Positions 1-11,892 of a stretch of DNA of 64,000 bases are shown here, piece by piece. The notes below the pieces were generated by a model, which had not been told where the DNA came from, ran no database searches, and was given only the letters and a program-made list of their open reading frames with translations. Numbering within the stretch: the first letter of the stretch is position 1; every line of letters starts with the position of its first letter. The stretch covers positions 86,424,944 to 86,488,943 of the forward strand of contig NC_066582.1 in assembly GCF_024323335.1 (NCBI RefSeq), read 5' to 3'. Source of the DNA: Lathyrus oleraceus. Lineage: Eukaryota > Streptophyta > Magnoliopsida > Fabales > Fabaceae. Both the position numbers and the translations under genes were made by a program.

Positions 1-611
1 AGAACCATATATAATAATTTCATCTAATAAATTAAACAAATTACATTTTACATGTGTTTTACACTTACATGGATTTGTTTAACATACATGTCGGATATCT
101 CTTTATTCCATTTTAACCAAACTATGCCAATTGACCACAAAATACCAACGACAAATATGTCAAAGAAGCTTGTTCCTATCATACAACATCGAGGCCTTTC
201 AATTGTGACACATACACTCCCTATTTTTATCCCTACTACAAACTTTAATTTTAATAATGAAGATGAAAAAGATTCTGACTATGATCCTTTTGCAAGTTTA
301 TGCTTCCTTTGCGAATAATAATTTTACTAAGTGCATATCATGTCTTTGGAAATAAGCTATAAGTTGATACTAAGTGTTTTATACTTTGTACTTATGTATT
401 ACCATATCATTGATAATGTAAATTTCATTACAGGTCATCAATCGAAAGATCACACAAGTTCTGAAGATGACAATGATGTAACACCTTATTCTATGCATGG
501 AACTCCAAAGGGTACTACAACATGCATTACTTCAAAAACATACGACAAACGGAAGAACCACATTTAGTTTTGCTTTGAAACTTTTTAGTTCCCAAAAATA
601 CTTATGATGTT
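1..611 (+). other. AT-rich sequence upstream of the Helitron relic
   Basis: No recognisable protein. Two short open stretches (52-318 and 331-567) carry no motif I can name. Because the recognisable Helitron exon begins directly after a splice-acceptor-like TTTTTTATAG ending at 633, these stretches could be remains of an upstream exon or of the Helitron 5' region. This is a guess from position only. Confidence 0.25.
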
Positions 612-1063
612 GTGTTTTTTATAGAGTATTATGATATGGGAGATCAACTGTTAGAATGTCAATATTGTAAAATATTGATGTGGTATCAAGAGAGGATGAA
701 CAAATATAGACATTCAACAAGTCCCAAGTATTTGTTGCGTTGTGGAAATGGAAAATTCGAACTCCCATTCTTAAAAGCACCCAAATATTTTATCAACTCT
801 CCTTTTTGATAATGATTCCCTATCTAGCAGAAAGTTTCAACAACAAATTAGAGTTTACAACATGATGTTTGCTTTTACCTCTCTTGGTTCCAAGTTGGAT
901 AAAAAGTATAACAATGGCTATGGAGAAACATAATACAAATTCAAGGTTAATCATGTCATTAAATTGGTAGTTTGTTTCCACCCAAATGGAAACCACCAAA
1001 ATCTGCACAACTCTACATATATGACACATAAAATGAAGTCCAAAATCGAATGCCTGGTCTAAG
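612..1063 (+). pseudogene. Helitron Rep/helicase relic, N-terminal exon
   Basis: This is the start of a plant Helitron replication initiator/helicase, the enzyme for rolling-circle transposition. The sequence shows the family's N-terminal zinc-binding block (GDQ, then ECQYC, a WYQER motif, then a CGNGKFELP strand) over 640-770. After a small frame change comes the SYN-F-FTSLGSKLD-like segment, and near the end YIYDT followed by NEVQNRM. Stops interrupt it, including TAA inside YDT-NEV at about 1030. The exon ends at 1063 in AAG|GTAAGT, a consensus donor, and the reading frame continues across the splice into NLRNINLDIVQ at 44942, so the two pieces are one gene. Non-functional. Confidence 0.85.
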
Positions 1064-1121
1064 GTAAGTAGATATGGTGACTTACTTTTCTTTCACATTA
1101 TCCATACCAATGTTTGTTTTC

Positions 1122-1126
1122 CTAAT
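1122..1126. repeat. Target-site duplication of element C, left copy
   Basis: CTAAT lies directly before the TGT terminus at 1127 and is identical to 44915-44919 after the ACA terminus. Confidence 0.95.
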
Positions 1127-2641
1127 TGTCGCAACTAAGGTGAAAAGAAACAACCGGCAAGGAAAAAGAACAGAAGAGTCGCCACCGTTCGTTATTTATC
1201 CCAAAGGAGGGAAAGGAAACGATCGAAGAAAACCTGAAGAGAAGGAAAAGACAAGGTCTCGCAACCAAATCTTGGGTTTGGGAGTCGATTATGCGAAGGG
1301 AAGGTATTAGCACCCCTACGCATCCGTAGTAATCTACGGGATCCACTCTTGTTGTTCTAGTCTAAAGGGTGTGTGTATACCTAAGGTACTATCTACTAAA
1401 AGAGGGTTAAAAGAAAATGAAAATGACTCGCAAGGGTGTCGTATCCACTACCTACGTATCTCATATGAATATGAGAATCAGAGTCTTCGTAGCTCGGCTA
1501 CCTATGGGTTAAAGAGAAGTGTGCTCGGTAAGACATCGCATCTTATGCCTACGTATCTCATCTGCAATGAGAATCAGAGCAAAACGTAGTTCAGCTAACT
1601 ACGGGAACAAAGGGTCTCGATTGCAACTAGGGCAAGAGAAAGGGAAGGTCTCGATCGCAACGAGGGCGAGAGAAAAGAATCGCAGCAAGGGCGAAAGCAA
1701 GCAAGGATTAGTTGTTAGTCGTCAGTCAAACTCGGCAAGACATCGCATCTCGTGCCTACGTATCTCATCTGAACATGAGAATCAGAGTTGTCGTAGTTCG
1801 GCTAACTAGGGGTTAAGGATTTCCATCTGAACATGGACTTACAAAAGAGGACACCAGCTGTGTCAAAGGAAAGTGGGCAATGTGTTCACGTCCTAGCAGT
1901 AGGTGTCGCAGCTCGCTGAATCGAGTGTTAGGCAGTTACCTCTTTACAATAGAACGAATTGACATGCCACAAGATCGGAGACACACAGAAGGTCCAAAAG
2001 TGGGGAAGCTCTGCCCTAGAGTTGTCATGCAATGTTGACCTATATGTTAGGATTTACAGAAGGGAACATCTACCTAATGTTAGCATGCAAAGAATAAGGT
2101 AATTCTACTTATGTTATCATACAAAGGGTTCTACCTAATGGGTGCTACCTAAACGGAACAAGAGTCGACGGATGGAGCAAGGAGAGGAGCCACAGATAAG
2201 GGTAGATGGTGATGCCAGAGGCAATCGACTTACAGGTAGATGGCAATGCATGAAGCAATCGACTTACAAGAGAAATGGCGATGCATGAAGCAATCGACTT
2301 ACAAAAGGATGGATGAATACGTGCTGGTTCTGTTAAGTTTTGAAAATGATTACTCGACGTTGGATCGAGATTTTGATCTTGTTTTGAAATGATTATCGGA
2401 TGTTCATTTTAATTCTTGTATTAACATATGAATAAAGAATGAAAGAATAAATATTATACACTTCATGGGAGAGGGGTACATTTGTTATAAATGGGGATGG
2501 TTCATGGCAATCAAACAATAAGAATATATACTTCATACATCATACAAGTAGGCAACAATTATTAATCAGATCGGATGAATATACAGGTATGTAATCAAAC
2601 CAAAGAATGAAATGACGGAGCATTGAACAATGCATGGGAGT
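1127..2641 (-). repeat. Element C 3' LTR, distal part (interrupted by A)
   Basis: Matches 40118-41635 with a few percent substitutions. Together with 14912-18195 it forms a 4799-bp LTR. It contains three spaced copies of a CCTACGTATCTCAT word followed by a GAGAATCAGAG word (starting at 1451, 1548 and 1755), an internal repeat also seen in the other LTR. Short open frames here are LTR shadows, not genes. Confidence 0.92.
2637..2641. repeat. Target-site duplication of element A, left copy
   Basis: GGAGT before TGTTAG. The right copy at 14907-14911 is AGAGT, one transition away. The uninterrupted LTR at about 41630 shows the empty site and supports this boundary. Confidence 0.85.
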
Positions 2642-4151
2642 TGTTAGATACCCAAAAGTGCTTATTTGAGCTATCAAATATGGGTATCTTTCACTCCATT
2701 TCCTTGCTAAAGTGTTCGAAACCAACTTTGTTTTAGATGAAATGCAATACAATGATAAACTATCTTGGCACCTTTGATTTGTGTGTTATTGTGCAGGAAG
2801 TAGGCATGAAATAATAGAAAATGAAGACACAAGAAATTTGGCAAAGGGATCAAATAAAACAAGCATTCATCAGCTTGCTCGCTAGGCGAGGGCTGTGGCG
2901 AAGGACTCGCTAGGCGAGCGTCCAGCGAGAGCCCCGCGAAAAGCTCCAGTATTTTACAGTGGCAAACATCACCACACTCGCTAGGCGAGCTTCCAACGAG
3001 GTGTGTGGCGAACACGTCCAGACTTGGTGAAAAGCGCAGCCAACACTCACTCGCTAGGCGAGCCATTAGCGAGCTCCCAGCGAGCATTCCAGTAGCAAAA
3101 CCTCTCAACCTCGCTGGAGCGATGGTTGAAGCGTGGGCTTCGCTAGGCGAAGGTTTTGTTCGCCTAGCGAACATGTCAGTCTGGCAAAGGCTATTTCTTT
3201 GGGCGCAGGTGCCTCAAGTGCCTCATTTAGGGGCTCGCTAGGCGAGCCATTCTGCTCGCCTAGCGAGCATGATAGCCCAGCAGTAGCTCTATAAGTAGCA
3301 AGGGCTACTTTTTGGAGCCAGACCTTACCTTCCATACTTTTGTACTTTTTTAGATATTTTCCAGCTTTTGCTCTAGAGATCTTTTGTGACCTAGAAATCA
3401 TTTCTCTTCATCTCTTAACAATCTTTCACAAAAAGAAGGTGGATTCCCATCCAATCTCGATTATTCGACTCGGATGTTGATCAACCTTCTTCCGAAACTT
3501 GTTGAACAAGCTACCATGAAAATGAGTAGCTAAGTCCTTCATTTTGTCAAGGTTAGATGTAGATGATCATTAGCTTTGTGTGTAAATGTAAGGATCTTCA
3601 TTTGTAAACTCTTTAATGGTGAATATATGGTGAAAACTTTGTTCTTATTGAAAACTCTTTGTGTTGGTTTATGATCGAGAGATGTTTACCAACTCTTAAC
3701 CTAGGTTTTCATCCAATCTTGTTTGTTAGCTAGAGATAGTAATGAATGATTTTGTTCACCATAAGGTTGAACCAAAAAGTTGTCATTTTGATAGATTGTG
3801 TTAGAGATAAACAATGGATCAAAATGGGAAAACTCACAATGTGTGTTAGAGATAAACACATTGAGAGTACTTTGTGAAATAGTTTATCATCTAAAGGAGT
3901 TTATAAGTTTTGTTGATCGAACATATACATGCAAAGTGATCGTCGAACCCTAACTTTGGCAATATTTCTCAAATATTCAAACCAAAACTTTTACCGCATT
4001 TTATTACACTTTTATGCAAGATACCGTGACAAACACCAAAACCCCATTGTTACCTTAAGCTAAGATTAAAACAACTATCGAAAGGCAGTGATATCTCACA
4101 ATCCCTGTGGAGACGATAACAAAAACCCGACACTTAAGAATACATTCAACA
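2642..4151 (+). repeat. Element A 5' LTR
   Basis: 1510 bp, TGTTAGATACCC to TTCAACA, the same length as the 3' copy at 13397-14906. A 390-bp stretch is filled with GCTAGGCGA-type palindromes. Confidence 0.95.
2878..3267. repeat. Cluster of 13-bp palindromes YTCGC-N3-GCGAR in the A LTR
   Basis: Perfect copies of CTCGCTAGGCGAG, TTCGCTAGGCGAA or their complements start at 2878, 2906, 2977, 3050, 3139, 3159, 3234 and 3255. The last four form two head-to-head pairs (3139/3159 and 3234/3255). Several half-sites (AGCGAG, GGCGAA) lie between them. The palindromes keep long spurious frames open on both strands. Confidence 0.95.
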
Positions 4152-4154
4152 AAA

Positions 4155-4172
4155 TGGCGCCGTTGCCAGGGA
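4155..4172 (+). other. Primer binding site of element A
   Basis: TGGCGCCGTTGCCAGGGA starts 3 nt after the 5' LTR. Athila-group elements prime with Asp-tRNA. The match is to that tRNA's 3' end, with one base differing from the usual CCGGGG form. Confidence 0.85.
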
Positions 4173-4277
4173 TTGTGAATTGATATTGCGAGCATCGCAA
4201 TAGTTGTTTAAGTTTTAGCTTTTGAAGTTTTGACTTGTGCTTGTAATTTGTTTGGTTTAGTGTGCAGCTTTCGTTTT

Positions 4278-7200
4278 ATGCGAGGGAAAATCCCTGTGGA
4301 CGAACTTCTTTTTGATCCTGAGATCGAGAGAACCGCAAGAAGGCTTAATAGCAAAACGAGACGAAGGAGGCAACAAGCGAGACATCGACAAGAACAAGGG
4401 GAAAGTTCTTCTACCACAAATCCACCACCATTCATACCTAACATGGAGCCACCACCACCACCGCCTATTTCTACTCCATGCATAAACAGTCCAAGAAACA
4501 CTGCTCAGTTTGCCAACCACACGGGAAGGCAAGCTGAGATGAAAACGGGAACTCTCAATTTATTATATGGAATTCCATTCACCGGAATGGACCATGAAGA
4601 TCCCTTTGCTTTTCTCACAAAATTTTATGAGATAGCATTGGCGGCCGGAGTGGATCAGGCTCAGGAGCTACCGTTGTTCAGAAGATTATTTCCCCACGCT
4701 TTGCTCGGCAAAGCAAAAGATTGGTACTTAGATCAAACACCAGCCGTCATGACAGACTGGAACGTGTTAGAAGAGAAGTTCATCGAGAGATTTTTCTCCC
4801 ATAACCGGTTCATGGAATCCAAGACGACCATCTCAGTGTTTGCACAAGGAACCAATGAATCATTAAATGAGGCGTGGGAAAGATTCAAGTCCATGCTTCA
4901 GAAGTGTAAAGGGCATGGATTTGATGAATTGACTCAAATCCATATTTTCAAAAATGGACTTCAACCAAATTGCAAGACGTTGTTGGATGCTACCTCGGGT
5001 GGCTCTTTATTGTCTAAAAGTGCCGAAGAAGCTACAAATATCATAAATCGAATGGCTCTAAATGATCTTCAGAGTCAAAGTCGAGGCAACTCTTTGAAAA
5101 AGCCGGGAGTGCTTGAACTTGGAACGAACGATGCCATCCTTGCCCAAAACAAACTCATCTCACAACAAGTGGAACTCTTAACGCAGCAAATAAAAGAGTT
5201 GAGAGAACCTTCTAAAGCTAAACAAATAGCTTGTTGTGAGCTTTGCAAAGGTGAGCATGACACCGGATTCTGTCCACCTCCGGGGTTCGAAGACGTAAAC
5301 TACATGGCAAACCAAAGGGACTACCAACCGAGACAACAACAACAACAACAACCTTATCAACCACACCCTCAAAATCAACAACAACATTTCCAAGGGAACC
5401 AAGGGTTCCAACCTAGGAGTAACTATTACCATAACCAAGGTTATGGAGGTGGTTCTTCTAACCGCCAAAATCCTCCCCAAAGTCCTTATCAACCTCAACA
5501 ACCGCCGGTCGTAACTTCTAAGTTGGAAGAGACATTGACACAATTCATGCAAATGTCAATGGCTAACCAAAAGAGCAATGACGCGGCCATAAAAAATCTC
5601 GAGACTCAAGTTGGGCAACTTGCTAAGCAACTCGCGGAACAACAACCCGGTCCTTCCTTTTCGGCAAACACGCAAATAAATCCTAAGGAACATTGTAAAG
5701 CGATCATGACGAGAAGTGGGAGGGAGTTGATCAGTGAGAATAAAAAAAGAGATGAGAAAGAAAATGAGGAGGAAATATTGGAGGAAAATGTTGATGGTGA
5801 AGTGGGGGAGTGGAGTGAGGAGGAAGAAGTTGAAAAGAACGAAAAGAATGGTGAAGTTGAACAGAAAAAAAGTGTGGAGATTGAGAAAAATACGAGTGGT
5901 GAAGTAATGGGGGAGGAAGTGAAAAAGCCTAGATGGAGGAGTTCTAGAGTTGCAAAGGGAAAGGAGGTAGTGAGCACTACTCCAATCCAAAACCTTCCTT
6001 ATCCTCATGCTCCGTCCAAAAGGGAGAATGAACGGCATTACGCCCGATTCATGGATATTTTTAAACAACTACAAATCAACATTCCATTTGCTGAAGCCTT
6101 GGAGCAAATGCCCAAGTATGCCAAATTCATAAAGGACATACTTACAAAAAAGCGGAGGTATACGGAACCAGAGACCATCGTCCTAGATGCGAGCTGTAGT
6201 GCCATTATTCAAAGGACGCTTCCGAAAAAAGAGGTTGATCCGGGAAGAGTCACTTTGCCGGTTAAAATTGGTGATATCTATGTCGGGAAAGGACTAATTG
6301 ACTTGGGGTCAAGCATTAATCTTATACCTTTGTCTATTATAAAGAGGCTTGGCAACATTGAAATTAAGTCCATCCGAATGACGTTGCAATTGGCAGATAA
6401 GTCGACTACCCATCCTCATGGCGTAGCCCAAGATGTTTTGGTTAAAGTCGACAAATTCTTTTTCCCGGTCGATTTTGTTGTTATTGATATGGAAGAAGAT
6501 GATGATGCTCCGCTCATCCTGGGCCTACCGTTCATGAAAACCGCGCGAATGATGATAGACGTTGATGACGGTTTGATGAAGGTGAGAGTCCAAAATGAGG
6601 AAGTTACATTCGATCTATTCGAAGCAATGAAGCATTCAAAAGATAGAAATGATAGCTTTCGCATCGATGTGATCGAAGATGCAGTTTTGGAGGTTTCTAA
6701 GCATATTCATGAGATATCTCCTATGGAGTTAGCTCTTGACGACTCATTGGAAGTTTTCATAGTTGAAGAAGAGCAAGCTCTGGAGGAATGCTTAAAGGAA
6801 CTTGATAGTTTAGACGAACTACAAACATGGGAAGTTGAGGAGGAAGACTTAAAGAAGGAGGTTAATGACGAAAAAACGCCTATTGAATTGAAAATATTAC
6901 CTTCTACTTTGAAGTATGTACTCCTAGATGAGACCGAAGCAAAGCCGGTCATCATAAGCAACCTTTTGACAAATGATGAAGAAGCCCGTTTGATCAATGT
7001 GCTAAAAACAAATCAAGAAGCCATGGGTTGGACTCTTTCCGATCTCAAAGGAATTAGTCCTTCCTATTGCATGCACAAGATCTTGATGGAAGAGGATTTT
7101 AAGCCGCTAGCTCAACCTCAACGCCGCTTAAATCCTACCATGAAGGAGGTTGTCCGAAAGGTAGTTGTAAAGCTGTTGGATGCGGGAATGATTTACCCGA

Positions 7201-9774
7201 TCTCGGATAGTCCATGGGTTAGTCCCGTGCATGTGGTTCCGAAGAAAGGTGGAATTACCGTGATCCGGAATGACAAGGATGAATTGATCCCTACTAAAGT
7301 TGCAACGGGGTGGCGAATGTGTATTGATTATAGGCGGTTGAATACCGCAACTCGAAAGGACCATTTTCCACTCCCGTTCATGGATCAAATGCTCGAAAGA
7401 CTCTCGGGGCAACAATACTATTGTTTCTTGGATGGCTATTCCGGGTATAACCAAATTGCGGTTGACCCGGCCGATCATGAAAAGACGGCTTTCACATGTC
7501 CGTTTGGAGTGTTCGCATACCGAAAAATGCCCTTTGGGTTGTGCAATGCACCGATGACTTTCCAACGATGTGTGCAAGCCATTTTTGCCGACCTTATTGA
7601 GAAAACAATGGAAGTCTTCATGGATGACTTCTCGGTATTTGGTGGGTCCTTTAGTCTATGCTTGGCAAACTTGAAAACTGTGCTTGAAAGATGTGTGAAG
7701 ACCAATCTGGTGCTTAATTGGGAGAAGTGTCACTTCATGGTGACCGAGGGGATCGTGCTTGGCCATAAAGTCTCTTCAAGAGGGCTTGAAGTTGATCGAG
7801 CTAAGGTTGAAGTGATTGAAAAGTTACCTCCTCCGGTGAATGTGAAGGGAATCCGAAGCTTTTTGGGGCACGTCGGGTTCTATCGGCGCTTTATCAAGGA
7901 CTTCTCAAAGGTGGCTAAGCCTTTGAGCAATTTGCTAGCTAAGGACCAGGTATTTCTCTTAACCGATGAATGTTTGCAAGCTTTTGAAACTTTGAAAGAA
8001 AAATTGGTTACCGCTCCAATTATAGTCGCTCCAAATTGGAATTTAAATTTTGAGCTAATGTGTGATGCTAGCGACTATGCAATTGGAGCGGTACTTGGCC
8101 AAAGAAAAGAATTTTTTTTTCATGCGATACATTACGCAAGTAAAGTTCTTAATGAGGCTCAAATTAACTATGCCACAACTGAAAAAGAATTACTTGCGAT
8201 AGTGTATGCGCTTGAAAAGTATAGATCTTATCTTATAGGGTCTAAAGTCGTAGTGTATACCGACCACGCGGCGATTAAATATTTGCTCACCAAACCGGAT
8301 TCGAAGCAAAGACTCATCCGTTGGATCCTCTTGTTGCAAGAATTTGATGTTAAAATCAAAGACAAGAAAGGATCGGAAAATTTGGTGGCGGATCATTTAT
8401 CCCGCTTGGTGAATGTGGAGGTTACCGCGTCGGAGAAGGAAATCCGGAAAGAATTTCCTGATGAAAAACTGTTCAAAGTTCAAGTTAGGCCGTGGTTTGC
8501 AGACTTTGCGAACCACAAGGCTAGTGGTTTTGTGGCTCCCGACCTAACTTCGAACCAAAAAAGGAAGTTTCTTTCGGATGCCAAATATTACGTATGGGAT
8601 GACCCGTACTTGTTTAAGTTGGGTAGTGATAACCTTTTAAGGAGATGCATTACTGGCGATGAAGCGCAGAGCATCCTTTGGCATTGTCACAACTCGCCTT
8701 ACGGCGGACACTATAATGGGGTGAGAACGGCCACTAAAATCCTTCAGTCAGGATTTTATTGGTCCACTATTTTCAAAGACGCACATACCCATGCGCAAAG
8801 TTGTGATAATTGCCAAAGAAGCGGTGGGATTGGTAAGAGAGACGGGATGCCTCTCCAAAACATCCAAGAGGTCGAAGCATTTGATTGTTGGGGCATTGAT
8901 TTTGTAGGACCATTCCCACCCTCTTATGGTAACGAGTATATGCTTGTCGCAGTTGATTACGTTTCTAAGTGGGTTGAGGCGATTGCCTCACCTCGGGCGG
9001 ATGCGAAAACGGTGATAATTTTTTTGAAGAAAAACATATTTTCCCGTTTCGGAACCCCCCGAGTGTTGATAAGTGACGGAGGGTCACACTTTTGTAATGC
9101 ACCGTTGGAAAGCATTTTAAAACATTACGGTGTATCACACAGAGTGGCAACTCCGTATCACCCACAGGCTAATGGGCAAGCCGAGGTCTCTAATCGTGAG
9201 ATTAAGAGAATTCTCGAAAAAACTGTGTCAAATTCGAAAAAAGAGTTGTCACAAAAGTTGGATGAAGCTTTATGGGCATACCGTACCGCCTTTAAAGCTC
9301 CAATTGGCCTAACTCCTTTTTAATTGGTGTTTGGTAAAACTTGGTATTTGCCGGTTGAATTGGAGCACAAAGCCTTGTGGGCTCTGAAATTTTTAAATTT
9401 TGAAAATGATTTGGCCGGTGAGAAAAGGAAGGTGCAACTGCTTGAGTTGGAGGAGATGCGCAATGCCGCATATCACTCAAGTTGGTTGTACAAAGAGAAG
9501 GTAAAAAAATACCATGACAAAAAGTAAGAAAGAATTTGTGCCCGGACAATTGGTCCTCTTGTTCAATTCCAGGTTGAAGTTATTCCCCGGAAAGTTGAAA
9601 TTAAAATGGTCCGGGCCATTTCGGGTCAAAGAAGTTAAGGAGTACGGAGCTATTGTCATTGAGGACCTGGAAAAGAAGGACAGTTGGACCGTTAATGGCC
9701 AACGTTTGAAGGTTTATCTTGGCGGTCATGTGGATCGCGAGAGCTGTGCTATTCCGTTGGATGCTCCTCTGTGA
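4278..9774 (+). pseudogene. Element A gag-pol polyprotein (one stop, one frameshift)
   Basis: Gag, protease, RT, RNase H and integrase in one frame. I chose the ATG at 4278 because the MRGK start aligns with element B; an upstream ATG at 4230 adds 16 residues that B lacks. Visible landmarks from that start: gag capsid over about 85-290, a CX2CX3HX4C zinc knuckle (CELCKGEH...C) near 330, Q/N-rich linker to 420, a highly charged E/K-rich linker near 480-560, protease D675 in DLGSS, RT active site FMDD at 1114-1117, RNase H with [10 protein letters not shown], the HHCC integrase finger, and integrase D1541, D1600, E1636 (DX35E). TAA at 9321-9323 truncates about 150 codons early, and a frameshift near 9525 follows. 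The C-terminus with the LLFNSRLKLFPGKL segment lies in another frame, ending at 9774. Catalytic residues are otherwise intact. Confidence 0.93.
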
Positions 9775-9782
9775 GCATCACA

Positions 9783-9838
9783 CCGTCGAGCTTAGCCGAC
9801 GTTAAACAAGCGCTTGTTGGGAGGCACCCCAACATTGT
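9783..9838 (+). other. Conserved double stem-loop after pol (element A)
   Basis: Just after the pol stop, CGTCG (9784-9788) can pair with CGACG (9797-9801). TTGGG (9817-9821) can pair with CCCAA (9828-9832) around an AGGCAC loop, and an AGCGCTT word lies between the two stems. The same block occurs at 25520-25580 in element B with only a few changes, unlike the sequence on either side. Function unknown. Confidence 0.7.
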
Positions 9839-9947
9839 AAGTATTTATAGTTTTTATGTTCTGTTGTAGTGGGATTCCAATTTGTAAAACCTTGCTGAAA
9901 TGTACCTGGAATGCTGTCTTTGAAAAGGCAAATGTTGTCATGCTCGC

Positions 9948-10020
9948 TTGATGCTCGCTAGGCGAGGCAGTAGCGAGCAGATTCGCTAGCACTTCGCTAG
10001 GCGAAGCAGCAGCGAGCGCT
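9948..10020. repeat. Palindrome cluster upstream of ORF3 (element A)
   Basis: CTCGCTAGGCGAG at 9954-9966 and TTCGCTAGGCGAA at 9993-10005 with AGCGAGC half-sites. These are the same words as in the LTR. A second, similar block lies at 10502-10575 (palindromes at 10513-10525, one arm altered, and 10550-10562), inside the proposed leader intron. Confidence 0.9.
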
Positions 10021-10060
10021 GCGTGACAGCACTAATTAAATCTCAGCAGGCCATGCATTT

Positions 10061-10650
10061 TGGGCCCAAACAAAATTTCTTTTTAACAACTCTGCTCTCA
10101 CGAACACTCAAGCACTCTATCACTTTTTCATCTCACTCAAACTTTAAACCCTAACATTGCATCCCTAACCTCTTGTGCATTTCAAATTCAACAGATCTCA
10201 AATCAGGTTTGCCTCTTCTTCATTACTTTCTGTTTCTTTCTGTTTCCAAAATTGCTTGAAATTTCTGAACATGAGACATTTAGGATGAAGTTGTGGTGTG
10301 GGAAACTTTAGGGTTTGCATGTGGGGAACTTTAGGTTTTGCATGTGGGAATTTTAGGGTTTGCATGTGGATTTGTAATTACATATAGCATAGAACGATTC
10401 TTTTCTTGATAGATCCTTTTGTTCTGAAATTGACACCATGAGAGACTTGGGTTTTGGGAAAATTTCACTGAAAATACTGCAGAATCCGAAAACCCGTAAG
10501 GTTCGCTAGCACCTCGCTAGGCGAACCAGTAGCGAGCATTCGCTGCCACTTCGCTAGGCGAAGCAGCAGCGAGCATGGCAGTAGTTTAAATTCTGTGTTG
10601 CTTTCTAATCTGTTTTTGTGTTGTGTTGGTTTCCTCTCTATGTTTTGCAG
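10061..10650 (+). promoter_or_regulatory. Possible ORF3 promoter, leader and leader intron (element A)
   Basis: TGGGCCC (site-II type) at 10061-10067 and a telo-box AAACCCTAA at 10146-10154 precede a plausible donor CAG|GTTTG at 10208. A TTTTGCAG acceptor ends at 10650, immediately before the ORF3 ATG. Site II plus telo-box is a known pairing in plant ribosomal and translation-gene promoters. That this region is a working promoter with a 443-nt leader intron is inference. Confidence 0.45.
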
Positions 10651-11892
10651 ATGGAATCCAGATCCGGAGCTTCAAAGAAGAGAAAGGGAGGGAACACTTC
10701 CCGTCCCGTAACAATATAATTTGACACCGACAAGTTTGTCGGCCCGAAGCAAGCCGCAAGATATGTTGCTTTGGAAAAGCGGAAAATTCTACCGGAGAAG
10801 AGATTCATCATCAACCCTGAAGGCACGAATCGAACATTCGCCGGGTTGATAGACACCAAAAAGTGGGATCGGTTAATTTCCCCCCTGGAGCATTATGATA
10901 TCGCAACGGTGCGTGAGTTCTATGCGAACGCACTGCCGGATGATGACGAGCCATTTACATGGACATCTAGAGTGTCCGGCCGTCCTGTTGCATTTGATCG
11001 GGATGCAATTAACCGCGTCCTTGGTGAACCGCTCCAACTGGGAGCCGAGGAGAGAGACACTTACCACACAGAATTAAGGCTTCACCGGGATACGGATGCA
11101 ATTTCTGCTACCCTGCTTTTGAGAGGGAAATCAGTTGAGCTGAACCCATCTGGGGTTCCCATGAGATACCATAGGGAGGACATGACTCCCTTGGCTCAAC
11201 TGATCCTGCTGTTGGTTCTGACAAACATCAAACCTAAGTCCCACACTTCTACCGTGCCGATCCCAATGGCACACTTGGTACACTGTATCCTCACTAATGT
11301 CCAGATCGATGTGGCGAGGAGTATTGCTTTGGAATTAAAGTCCGTGATTGAAAGCGGGCTGAAGGCGGGGGCACGAGTGAATTGTCCCCTGGCTTTCCCT
11401 TGCCTAATCATGAGTTTGTGCGTGCAAGCGAGGGTGAGACTACCCTCTAGGGGTCAAGTAAGGATCCCGCCACCCATTGATGACCGTTACGTGGCCAAGT
11501 ATTACAGGGCGAAGAATGTTAGAGGTAGTTCAGCTGCTGAGGGTACCCGGGCTTCTGATGGTCCTGGTACTTCTACTCTCGGACCCGATCCTTACCAGCA
11601 GGCTGTCTGCAATTACAACTAGGACTGGATGGCGGCAACTCAGCGTACCATGCTCGTTATGCACGATTCTATGCAGCTGTTACAGCTGCAGGGACGTGAC
11701 CCCATCGGTGATCACTCATTGATGACGCGTGAGCAGTTTCTGCTTAACGCTAACTGGCCTGTGGACAAGCCTGTGTTTGGAGAGGGGGCGGGTGCTGGTG
11801 CGTCTTCTGGTGCTACTGATGGAGATGATGATGATGAGGCTACCGGTTCTGAGGCCGGTACTGATGAGGGTTATGAGTCTGTGGAGGGCTAA
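10651..11892 (+). pseudogene. Element A ORF3, plant transposon-protein-like (two in-frame stops)
   Basis: A 414-codon frame, including the terminal stop, lies 3' of pol. It starts MESRSG directly after a TTTTGCAG acceptor, has a basic N-terminus (KKRKGG), and ends in an acidic GDDDDEAT tail. In-frame stops occur at 10717 (TAA) and 11620 (TAG). The core, with the VREFYANA, FDRDAIN and LLLVLTNIKPKSH motifs, resembles the domain often annotated as putative plant transposon protein (Transposase_32) found 3' of pol in Athila/Cyclops-like elements. It aligns with B's ORF3 through VREFYAN, V-GK-I-F-RDAIN and NI-P-SH. I see no signal peptide or transmembrane segment, so calling it an envelope protein is not supported. 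Role unknown. Confidence 0.8.

Noticed and set aside
2707..3401. Overlapping 98-155 codon frames on both strands within the A LTR (repeated at 13462-14156)
   Set aside because: They are kept open by the CGCTAGGCGAG palindromes, which encode similar residues on both strands. No domain, and both copies lie within an LTR.
10651..11892. ORF3 as a retroviral envelope gene
   Set aside because: Position fits the env-like slot of Athila elements, but there is no signal peptide, transmembrane helix or glycoprotein character. It looks like a plant transposon-protein domain.
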